From Ctena decussata (lineage: Eukaryota; Mollusca; Bivalvia; Lucinida; Lucinidae), in the NCBI GenBank assembly GCA_963989385.1, contig OZ022501.1:1064001-1128000 (forward strand): 64,000 bases of DNA, in the 5' to 3' direction. Below are positions 33,501-45,500 of the stretch, piece after piece (position 1 is the first letter of the stretch; each line of letters opens with the position of its first letter). The notes beneath the pieces were generated by a model that saw only the letters and a list, made by a program, of their open reading frames with translations, ran no database searches and was not told the DNA's origin. Made by a program: the position numbers and the translations under genes.

Positions 33501-36500
33501 CCTCTTAAGATTGATTGATTGATTTGATGCTTAACGTCCACGGTAAACAACTATGGTCATGTGGGGATGGTCAGTTAACCTAACCACACTATTCCTGGGC
33601 AGGCTTAGACCTCCTAAGCAGTTAACCAGTACTAAGTGCACATACTTTTGCCAGTAACTGACAGCTGCCCTTCTTGAATCAGCGGAAGGAGAAACGAAAG
33701 TATGTGGCCAGACCGGGTTTCGAACCCAGGACCTCTGACCTCAGGTGCCCTACCGATTGCGCTACGCGGCCCGGCGACCTCTTAAGACATGTTTGACTGG
33801 ATACCGTCTGACATGCTCTGTCACAGAGCCCCAGTCAAGAGGGGGTACTGAGGATAATTCAAAGATAAGTTTTCTTATTTCTCAATGAAAACATGCTTTG
33901 TGACACCTCATTAGAACCGTCTCGAAGAGACAGTTCTAATGAGGGGTCACAACCCATATTTTTATGGAAAAATAAGAAAAATTATCCCATATTAACCCTG
34001 TTTCCTCTTCTTATCTGGAGCTCTATACTCAGTCATTGACAAATATTGTACTTTGCAGTTGCCAGCTAGCAATTGCAGACTACAATATGTGTCAGTATCT
34101 CCCCAATGTTAAACAAAGATGGCAAGGGCGGAATACAATGTCTGTCTATATTTACTGATCTACTTATATTTGGGTCTAAAACTTAAAGATAATCTTGTAT
34201 ATATATTTTTCCAGAGATGCACTAACCAAGGCCAGTATGTCTCAGCCAGTATTGAAACATCTGTGTTTGTATGTCGCTCAGGACTGTACAGGTAAGAACT
34301 ATTTTAATTTTACTTTGTTTTAAATTAAAAATTATTATATTTATAATGTGGAATAGATGAACTTAACATATAAATTTCTTGACATTTAGACAGAATTGTT
34401 TAAGGTTATATCAGTCTCTGTGCTAGTTCCCAAAAGTTAAAAAAAACATTCCATGAAAGGAGAAATGGTCATATCCAAATTCAGAGTTAAAGAAATGCCC
34501 ATATAGTAATGATAAATGTGGTAAAGGGCTGTAGATCAGGAAATATTTGTGTAATGTTTTATTTTAATGAAACTACACCATGTGAAGTTGCATGAAAATA
34601 AAGCTATTATAAACTGCATATGGGTTTATGAGTCCAAAGAACCATTATGAGAATGACAAATTCAAAACTTTATGAGTATCTATTTCAACATTAATTTGCT
34701 AAATAGAAATGAGCTTCGACACAACAAAACCAAAAATGTGGTTGTGCGCCCAGCACAGACTCAGATCAGCCTGGGCATCCACCCAGTCTAACCAAAGCCT
34801 TCGCTGTCCGCTTGGAGGTAGCTTAGACCCTTAGCTACCCATTGAGCACTTTACGAAGACTCTGATCAGACTAGGCAGATGCCCAGGCTGATCTGAGTCT
34901 GTGCTGGGCGCACAACCACTTTGTTGGTTTTCTCGTGTCGTGGCTCAAATAAACACAAGTGGAAAGGCCTAGGGTCGATAAGGGGTGTTTTTGGCCTCAT
35001 GTCCAAAACTAGTTTTACGCTGACAAAGTATTGTACAGTCATTTGGGATTAGTGTTACAGGCATTGTTTTGTTATCTAATGCACGTTGCCATGGCAACGA
35101 GTTTTACAAGAGCATGGGCTATTTCTTTCGTTTTTTTAATACGGTTGTCTACCGTTGTGATTACATGAATCCCTCTTTTGATTTGCTTAAAGTAATATCA
35201 GTTTCATATCACTGGATTATGGTTAATCAACATAATAAAGTGGCGAACGGTTATTGTCGCTCCTTAGTACCACGTGTAAATCCTTAGCAACGATCTGATA
35301 AATAGGTTTAGGTTTTGCACTTTCTTTTCTTTTATCCTTATTTTTGTTTAGATTTGAAAAATATAACTGCAAGTATTAGTATACCGTCAGGGTTCAGCTC
35401 ACACTAACGAATCCTTATTGATTTTTTAAAAGTTTGTTGTCTTTTTTTATACGTTATTTCTTAATAAAAAATACTGTGACGTCATGTACGTAAGCAAGGT
35501 TCAATTCTGACGTCATGAGCGTCAAAGGAGAAAGACGATGCGTAAGGATGTTCTTGCTGAAACTTAGCTTGGCACGGATCTCGGATCGAACCTGTCTAAC
35601 CAAATCTGTCTCACAAACGTCCATATCAGAGAGAAAATAACGCTCGCCTGTTCGTGTCACCATGTAACAAGCCTTGCCTCACTAGTTCGCGTGGCAATCC
35701 TTTTCCAAATGACTTTATTTAGTTATTTTATGTTTAATTGCTTTTGCTTTAACTTCTTAAATAGAACCCCAAATATGCATTCTGTGTTTTGCATCCTTAA
35801 AGAAAAGGAATAAGTTTTTCATCAGTTGCTCTCAGTTTATAAGGCCAGCGCACATTAAACCTAAATATAAACTAATCATAAAACGCTCCACCACGGCTGG
35901 TGAAAACCCGTGAATATATATCATTATGAAAAGCATTATATTTTTCCTTGCAATGTCTGTGTAATGGCTAATATACATGCAATAAAGCGCGCGTGTGCGT
36001 GAGAGGGGGTGGGGGAGAGGCGTAGTCAGAATTGTTGAAACCTGACAAATCTGTCCTCAAAATAGCGACTTGTTCTGCTTCTCCATCGAATACTAAAATA
36101 TAAACAAAAGCGAAACAAGGAGCGGGATCCTCGTCCTGTACAGTGTATTTTACTATATATTAAAGTTAATAATAATTGGTCACTCAGTTTCCCAACAAAT
36201 TTTTCAGATACTTCTATACCAATTTTTATCAGACAATGGTGTCTGTTTTGTTTAAATCGTCATCCATAATGACGAAAAGGTAATGAAAGCTCGAGGTAAA
36301 AAAAAGAAAATTAGCGAAATTACATTTTAACGTCGGGCAGGAGTTGGAGGGGGTGGGGCCCGGTTAACAAAATCATTTAAAAAAATATCGCGAAAGGTAA
36401 ATTAAACGTTCGGCATTGGGGCATTCTACAGGTATTGGCTTTAAGTCCCATTGCCCTCTCAGTGGTATAAATGCATGAAATATTTTATCGCGAGGTATCA

Positions 36501-39500
36501 CTGAAATAACTGTTTCGTCATTGCAAATGACCGTGATTTGCCAACTTTAACCGTGACAAACTGTGGTAGTGAAGTATTATCCCACCTAAATATATTTTCA
36601 AGAACAATGTTATTTTGGTCCGTGATTACCACCACCTTAATAATACTAGTTTTAAGAGGAAGGCTGTTGGCACTGGGGATAGAAGTTTTCTTACGATTCG
36701 CGAAAGAATTTAGTTTGGGTACAAAATAACAAATTGAAACGCTTAGCTACGGAAACCGATAGGGGACATTTCACTTATGCCCCATTCACATGCGCAGATT
36801 TGCTCACGTAAGTATTTTTTGCACATATGCAAATTTTACTCACGTAAGTAAATTCGTCATGTGAACGCAAATACATACGTAAGCAAATTTTCTTACATGA
36901 TTAGTTTATCAAAAATCAGAGCATTAACTCACGTGAGCAAATTTGCTTATATGCAAATATACTTACGTAAGTAAATCTGTGCATGTGAATGGGGCATAAG
37001 ACGTTTTTTACACTTGGAAGAACTGGACCCATAGGCGTTATATTACACTCAGATGATATTAAGACTATAACATTTTAGTATACTTGGAAAGTGTTGGACT
37101 GGCAGGAAATCTAACGGGCGACATGACGGCGACTGATGGAAGTCTCTGAAGCGTGACGGTTTCTTTCTTTCTTTAATTCATTCATTCATTCAGCCATTTA
37201 TTAGACATTTTACTACACTTATAGTCCAGTCAAATTGTGGGGGAACCTAAAACAAATTGCAACAAAAGGTTTCTTTGCAGTAATAAGCTCCTAAGACCTA
37301 CATTTTAAACATACTAAAAGTAGGACAAAATCGGAGAATGCGAAACTGGATTTTTTTCATATGTCTTGTTTTCGACGGATTTAAACAACTGCACAGCTAC
37401 TTTTGGTCGGAAAGCCACTTCTGAACATCATTTCTAAACAAGTTAAATCCATAGAAGTCGTTGATAAAACAGCTATATACTGTTCTTTAGCTATTGTCTA
37501 CCATTAAATTTACTGATTATGCATAACCGGTCGATCATATAGTATATTACTATTGGTTTACCCCACCCACCAGTGCAAATTTTGCTTTTACCATAACCTC
37601 TATTCAGATGGACAATATGGATGGTAATGAAGATAGTAAACAGAATCAATGTTTTTAAATGAAGACTGTGACAGAACAATAGAAGAAAATAGCTTGATGT
37701 AACTCCTATTTATCAAATGACGGGACATCTGAGAGTGTTGTTTTTGTTGGACACATCAACTGTAAACAGCCATGGTCATGTCGGGATAGTCAGTTAACCT
37801 TACAACACTATTCTTTGGCCGGCTTAGACCTCCTATGCGGTTAAGCAGTACTAAGTGAATATACATTAGCCAGTAACTGACAACTGTCCTTTCTGAATCA
37901 GGGGAAGGAGAAACAGAAGTAAGTAGCCGGACCGGGTATCAAACACAGGACCTCTGGCTCTTGAGTCAGACGCGCTACCGACTGCACTATGAGGCCCGGC
38001 TAAATACTTCATGTGCTGAAAGGATAATCCACTAGAGGGTTAATATGCAGATAACTTGGACATGCTTTGGGATATTAGGTGATGACTTCCGTGACATTTT
38101 TGCATTCATAAATGGTAAAATGTTTACTTTGCTGGTTCAAAATTTACAAATTATACCTCCTTCCCACCTAACAGCTCTCCAACCCGCCAACTCCTCTGGA
38201 AAGAAGTTAATGTTTTAACTCGCCTGAACGACCTTCAGGAAGAGCTATTATTGTCAACCCAGTGTCGGCCTCTGCGTTTGCACCAGCGTCCATGTCCACC
38301 TTTTGGGTGTTATAGGTTATTTAAACACCCATATCTCTTTAACCCATTGATAGCCTAAGTTGATACTTTCACTTATGCTAGATAATGGTCTTATGTTTTA
38401 CACCCTTTGCCCTCAGTGACCTTTAGGTCTAGGTCATGGCATTGAAAATTTCTTGTTTAAATATGGGTTGTTCTTTAAAGGCCCCATTGCTCTATCGGCA
38501 AGGAAAATTTTGTAGTGAGGTATCGCTGCAAGCTTCTCGCCATAGTTTCGTCATAGTAAATCACAGCGATTGACCAACTTTGAACCAATAAAACATCATT
38601 TAGTTTCATATAAAAAGGATTCGAAAATTAATTTGGGTCATTTTAGTTGCCAACCAAAATGACCTACTTTCGATTTCGTAAACAATGAAAAAATGGTAAA
38701 AATACAATGTACAGCAGTGGAGTCCCATTTACTATACCGCTTTTGTTTATATTGCATCGCTCAACGGGAAACCAGAAAAGGAAATCTGTATTTTGTAGAA
38801 TGAATTTTAGTCTTTCAAAAACACGTTCCCCATACTTTTTACCAGGTATATGGATCAATCTATCCACATCATTCCATATTTTATCACCAAACGTGAAGAT
38901 TGGCGCGCTTTTCATAACGATTCGCGTTTATACATTTTTATCACTTATAGGACTATGGAGACTTTAAGGTTTTAGCTCACCTGTCAAGGTGAGCTTATAG
39001 TTTAGCCTTGGTCCGTAGTCCGTTGTCATCTTCCACACTTAAAAACATACCTCCTAAACCACCTGCCCAATCTTGATCAAATTTTATGTGTAGCATTGTT
39101 GGGGTGGGGGATTGACTGAATAAGGTTATAGGGCAGATCAGATAGGAACTCTGGTTGCCATGGCAACATAAATCTCCAATAGACTTATAATGAGAAAAAC
39201 TTAAAAAATCTTCTTCTCTGAAACCATGAGGCTCAGAGCTTATATATTTAGTATGTAGCAATGTTTAGTGGTCCCCTACATCACTTCTGCCAATCCCTCC
39301 CCTGGGTTCCAAACTGGCCCGCCATAGGGGCCCTTTGGTTTATATAGGGCTATATAGCTGAAGAACCTTCCAAATTGGCCACCTCCAGGGGTCATTAGCT
39401 CCCACAGACTTATAATGATTAAAACTTTAAAAATCTTCTTCTCTGAAACCATGAGGCCCAGCGCTGATATATATACACAAACCCTGCCTACCATGCCCCT

Positions 39501-42500
39501 GGGGTCCAAGCTGGCCCCATTCCAGGCGGTCATTTGTGTAGCTAAAGAACCTTCAAAAAGTTTCCTCTCTGAAAGCATGAGGCCCAGAGCATACATATTT
39601 AGTATGTAGCAATAGTTAGTGGTCACGTACATAAATCCTGCCAACCATGCCCCTAGGGTCCAAATTGGCCACGCCCCAGGGACATTAGCTCCCATTGTCT
39701 TATGAAGTGAAAAACTTTAAAAAATATTCTCTGATACCATGAGGCCCAGAGCTTAAACATTTAGTATGTAGCAATGTTTATTGGTCCCCTGCATAAATCC
39801 TGCCAACCATGCCCATGGGGTCCAAAATGGCCCCACCCCGGGGGTCATTTGTTAATATAGGCTATATAGCTGAGAACCTTCAAAAATCTTTTCTCTGAAA
39901 CCATGAGGCCCAGAGCTCACATATTTAGTATATAAGTATATAGCAATGGTTAGCAATAGTTAGTGGTCACGTACATAAATCATGCCAACCATGCCCCTAG
40001 GGTCCAAATTGGTCACGCCCCAGGGACATTAGCTCCCATTGTCTTATGAAGTGAAAAACTTAAAAAAAAATCTTCCCTCAAACCATGAGGCCCAGAGCTT
40101 AAACATTTAGTATGAAGCAATGTTTAGTGGTCCCCTGCGTAAATCCTGTCAACCATGCCCATGGGGTCCAAACTGGCCCAACCCCAGGGGTCATTTGTTA
40201 ATATAGGCTATATAGCCGAGAACCTTCAAAAATCTTTTGTCTGAAACCATGAGGCCCAGAGCTCACATATTTAGTATAATAGTATAAAGCAGTGGTTAGC
40301 AATAGTTAGTGGTCACGTACATAAATCCTGCCAACCATGCCCCTGGGATCCAAATTCCACCCCCCTCCCCCACCACCCCTCATCTATCATTGGCTCCCAT
40401 AGACTTATAATTGGAAAAACTTGAAAAATCTTCTTCTCTGAAACCATGAGGCCCAGAGCTTATATATTTATTTATTATGTAGCAATGTTAAGTGGTCCCC
40501 TACATAACTCCTGCCAATCAAGCCCCTGGGGTTCAACCTGACCCCTCCCCAGGGGAGTCATTTGTTTATATAGAGCTATATCGCTAAAGAACCTTCAAAA
40601 ATCTTCTTCTCTGATACCATGAGGCCCAGAGCTTACATACTTAGTATTTAGCAATGCTTAGTTGTCACGTACAAAAATCCTGCCAACCATGCCCCTGGGG
40701 CCCAAATTGGCCACGCCCCAGGGGTCATTAGCTCCCATAGACTTATAATGGGAAAAATCTTTTAAAAATTCATCTTCCCTGAAACCATGAGGCCCAGAGC
40801 TTACATATTTAGGACTTAGCAATGTTTAGTGGTCCCGTTCATAAATCCTGCCGAGGAGATTTTCAAAGACAATTCATATAAGTATGTTGCACTGTTTGTG
40901 TTATTATGCATGTAGTATTCTGCTCTTTGTACCTTTGTTTCGGGCTTCTCATGCCTTCAGAGATCAGTATTCTAAATTGAAGCATGTTTATGCTAAGCAA
41001 AGTCATCAGTATGATATATTTCTTGTTGCAGTTCAGTTACTGACCTTCAAAAATTCACTTCAGATTTTAAGGCAGAATAAAGTGGGTGGGGTAATTTATA
41101 CCATTTTTAGACCTAGATGGCTTTACATTCAACAAAAAAAAATGTGCCAAATTCCATCTTAAGCTTCTTGATTCAATTCTGGCAGAGGCAGAATGGGTTT
41201 TTAGAAATAAAACTCACAGCAATAATGTTATGTCATATAAAATATTACAAATAATTGGTATATTTAAGACGCAAATAGGCGCTTGTAAAAATGCAGAAAA
41301 AAAATATTTTGCATTATCCGATTTTATCCTACTTTTGATATGTCATATGTGAATGTTAGTTCTCAACAAAAATGCAAAAAAAGCTTTTGTTGCAATTTGT
41401 TTTGGGTTTAGTGAAAAAATTGCCAGTTTGCCTAGACTATTAGAAGACTTTTCAAACTTAAGCATTTTATTACGCTTATAAGATTAGACATTTTACTACA
41501 TTATGACAATTTTGTGGACTTAAAATATTATGTGGACTTAGACATTTTACTACACTTAGAAGATTTTGTAGACTTTGAATATATAAGAAGAGTTTGTAGA
41601 TTTAGACGTTTTTCTACACTTAGACGATTTGCAAATTTGCAAATGTAAGAAGATTTTGTACACTTAAAACATTTTACTACACTGTGAAAATTTTGTAGAC
41701 TTAAACATTTTACTACACTTGGAATATTTTGTAGTCTAAGTCACTACACTTAAAAAGATTTTGTACACCTAAGGTTTTTATTACACTATTACGATTTTAA
41801 AATGTTTAAGTCTACAAAATTGTCAAAGTGTAATAAAATGTCTAAGATTGTAAAATCTTATTAAATTTTCAAAGTCTACATATCTTCCAAGTGGAGTAAA
41901 ATGTCTAATTGTACAAAATCATCCAAAACTCTTCTAAGTGTTGTAAAATGTCTAAAGTCTACATAATATTCCAAGTGTAGCAAAATGTTAAAGACTACCA
42001 AATTGTCTAAATGTAGCAAAATGTCTAAGTGTGCAAAATCTTCCAAGCGTAATAAAATGCTCAAGTTTAAAAAATCTTCAAAGTGTTGGTAAATGTCTAA
42101 GTCTACAAAATCTTCTAAGTGTAGTAAAATGTCTAACGGCTGAATGAATAAAAGAAAAAAAGAAGTCTTCACGCCTCTGAGACTCGCATCAGTCGCCGTC
42201 ATGTCGCACGTTTGATTTCCAGTCCAACATTTTCCACGTATACTAAAATGTTTAAGTCTCAAATATCAGTCAGGTGTAATATAACGCCTAAGTGTCCAGC
42301 GTCTTCAAAATGTAAAATAACGTCTAAGTCCGTCAAGTGAAATGTCCCCTATCGGCTTCCGTAATTAGCAGTGACGTTGCTGCATTATAAGCGAAAATGT
42401 ATTCTCTCTCTCTCTCTTCGATCGATAGCTCATTGGGTAAAGGACTGGCTTGCTGATCTAGCGGTCCCAGGTTCGATTCCCGGAGGATGGAGACGGCAAT

Positions 42501-45500
42501 CTTTTCAATTGTTAACGGGGATCCATTGCATACCAAAGTAAAAAGATGGGCAATGATCAGGAATTAATACAATCAAATCCCACATTCCGCTCTCAAAACC
42601 AAAGCCTTCTATTATCACCTTTCCATATTCCTGGTAGGACTGTGACTGAAATACTGTTGAAAAGGCAAACAAGTCAACCACCAATTCCCCCTCTCTCTCT
42701 CTCTCTCTCTCTGTCTCAATGTGTACAAAATGCATGCACGATTACGACAAAAAGACAAAATTTATACATCATTCACGAGACGTAAGAAAACGGTTCATGT
42801 TCACAATTGAGCATCATATACCTCTTTCTGCTCAATTTAGGAAAATATGTATACTTTTATGTATATAGTCGATACATTAAAATATGGCGGAGCCCCGACA
42901 ACGTCATAATTATACCAGTGAGAAAATGTATGCAAAAGAAGAACGACTATTGATGATATTAACCCTCAGTTCACGAGCAAGAAGAAAGAACACGAAAGCT
43001 TAAAATATATATATTGAACAGTTCATAATTGACAATACTGGTCAAAAAGCGACAAAAGGCTCTTTGTTACCATGGCAACAGCATGGAAGCAACAGAATTG
43101 AATCCATTTTATTTTATTCAAGTCAGGATAAAGGAGAAACAACATAAAACTTTGAAAAGGAGCCAAACACATAGGTGTTTAAAGGCTTTTTACTGGCCTA
43201 ATAAAAGATTATTTGTTCTTCGTTACCATGACAACCACATTAGTGCGAGAGGAGTACTCTTTGCAATTCGATATTTCAATCCTCAACTCTCGAGCAAGAA
43301 GAAACCAAGTCAAACAGTCAAAAAAATTTGAATCTTTTAAATGAAACTGTTTGCCAAAAAATCATGAAAAATGATCATGGTTACCATGGCAACGGCACAA
43401 TTACCTTAACAACGGAAACGAACTGTATTTTAGGATTGATTCACAAAAATATAATTACATAGTGACTTACTTAATCGAACTCTCAGAGAATGTCAAGCTC
43501 AAAATGGCTTTTGTCAGCCTTAGATAATTATTTAGATTGCAAGGCGCACGTGGCTGGAGGACTTATTTTATTTTTAAAAGCGCCTCCACATGCAACAAAC
43601 AACATAAAACTTTTTATAAAAGTTCCTGTTTAGTAATAAAATTGTGTGATAAAGTATGAAGTTGTTTGTCGAATGTGGAGGTATTAGAATTTTTGTCTGA
43701 ATACATTAAAATTGGCTAAAATGTGCAAAAAAGCGAAAATGTAGCATGTTTTGAGCGTTACCATGGCAACGTCATGGACAGAACTTGAAAACCGACATAT
43801 GATTTGAAAATAAGGTACCCTCACATATTCATGTAAAGGAATTTTGAGGAAAATATTCAAATTTTATTTTCTCTGAAATTTTGAGGCCAAAATTGATGCT
43901 TATCGCACCTAGGCCTTTCCCGGCTGTCAGATTATTAACTTTCCTACACTTTTCATCAAAATGAAGTTCATATTTGAGGATGGAGGGGAATCCAATATCT
44001 CCATGTGGCATATTCCGGACATTTTCTCTGTTTATAAAACTGTATGTCTTAATTACACCACAGGCGCTTGAAGTTTGGCCGCAAAACTATTCAAAATGTC
44101 AAAAATCGGAAAGACCCTATGTCATTTAAAAATTATTGTACAGTGTTGTACTGGGCACTTTGGATGACAAGGTTTAGAAATGTTTCTAAGCTAGAACTTC
44201 AAGCTCCTGTGATAACACATGTACTTTTTATTGCAGTGTACAAACAAGACATTTATGATATGTGCACAGCTAAACCACGAACACTAACAAGTTCTGGAGA
44301 GGACAGTTATAGTACTGATATTCCAGAGAGTGAGAAACCTAGTCAAAATGGTCTCCATGGAGACTGGAATAAATCTGTGATCATTTTAATTCCTGTAAGA
44401 CTTGGCGGTGAGGAGTTCAATCCTATATATTCAGACTGTATCAAGAATTTAATGGCTCAAGATGGTTGCTTAGGCATTATTGGAGGAAAACCAAAACGGT
44501 CACTTTACTTCATAGGATGGCAAGGTAAGATCGAAATGTTGTTGTGTGAAGGGGAGTATGTAGATATCAAAGTAGTCTGCACATTTGTGGCAGGAGTTAT
44601 GCTGGCTGTCCACGTGTTTGTTCACCCATGTAAGTTTGTATGTGCTTCTGTCCGTGAGGACTTCGTTTCCGTTTGATAATTTCAGTATTTAATGACAGAT
44701 TTACTTCAAACATGGCATATACATTGGTCTTAGGAGTGTCTCACTTGTTAATGGGCAAATTTTTATACCACTTGAAGGACCTACTGCCCTTGCTTTAAAA
44801 TGTCTTCGAAATGGTTTTTTGGTCTGTACTTCCTTTACACTTTGAAATAACTTGATGAATGGTCGAAGTAATATTACTATAGAGCATTCTGTTACAAGCT
44901 AAATTTTGTCCACCATGGTGTATCTGCCTCTGCCCCAAGGTAACATACATGTACAAAATATAATAAAAAATCTATATAAAACATAAAAAAGGAATCTGGT
45001 TTGCAGAGGCGGGGTATTATGCAGTTGTTTACAATGCTTTTATTGCTCTGCAGATTTCCCAGGGTTCAAAGAATATTCATGCCAGTAGTGAAGGCCCTGA
45101 TCTTCCTGCATAGATGTGCTGGCTGATCAGAGTCTAACCTGTTAGCACACGCCAATGATGCAATTGGGTATCTTTTAAGCAATGTAACTCATTTATATAA
45201 GAAAACCTGTCTTAGGTTTTCTAATGACACTGTGTTGCTCGTGTTTGCTCCTGACAACCTCATTGAATAATCATGATAATTCAGGGTAAGAAAATAGTAT
45301 TTTGATTTAATATAATAATATATGAAAGAAGAGCCACATTATTCAATATTTTCCACAAAATTATTTTGATGTGGACATAGAACTAAGTGAACATATACAG
45401 GTGACATCATCCACACTGAGAAACATCACTCATTGTAGGCCTGTAAAGGTTATTTTAGATCCAAATTCAGGAATTTTGTGTGCAAAAATTACAATAAAAT

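Noticed and set aside
39276..39695. 139-codon minus-strand ORF
   Set aside because: It lies wholly inside the ~180-bp tandem array and the frame reflects unit periodicity.
41876..42262. 128-codon repetitive minus-strand ORF (LLHLEDF-type repeats)
   Set aside because: Produced by the 35-bp palindromic array of element X.
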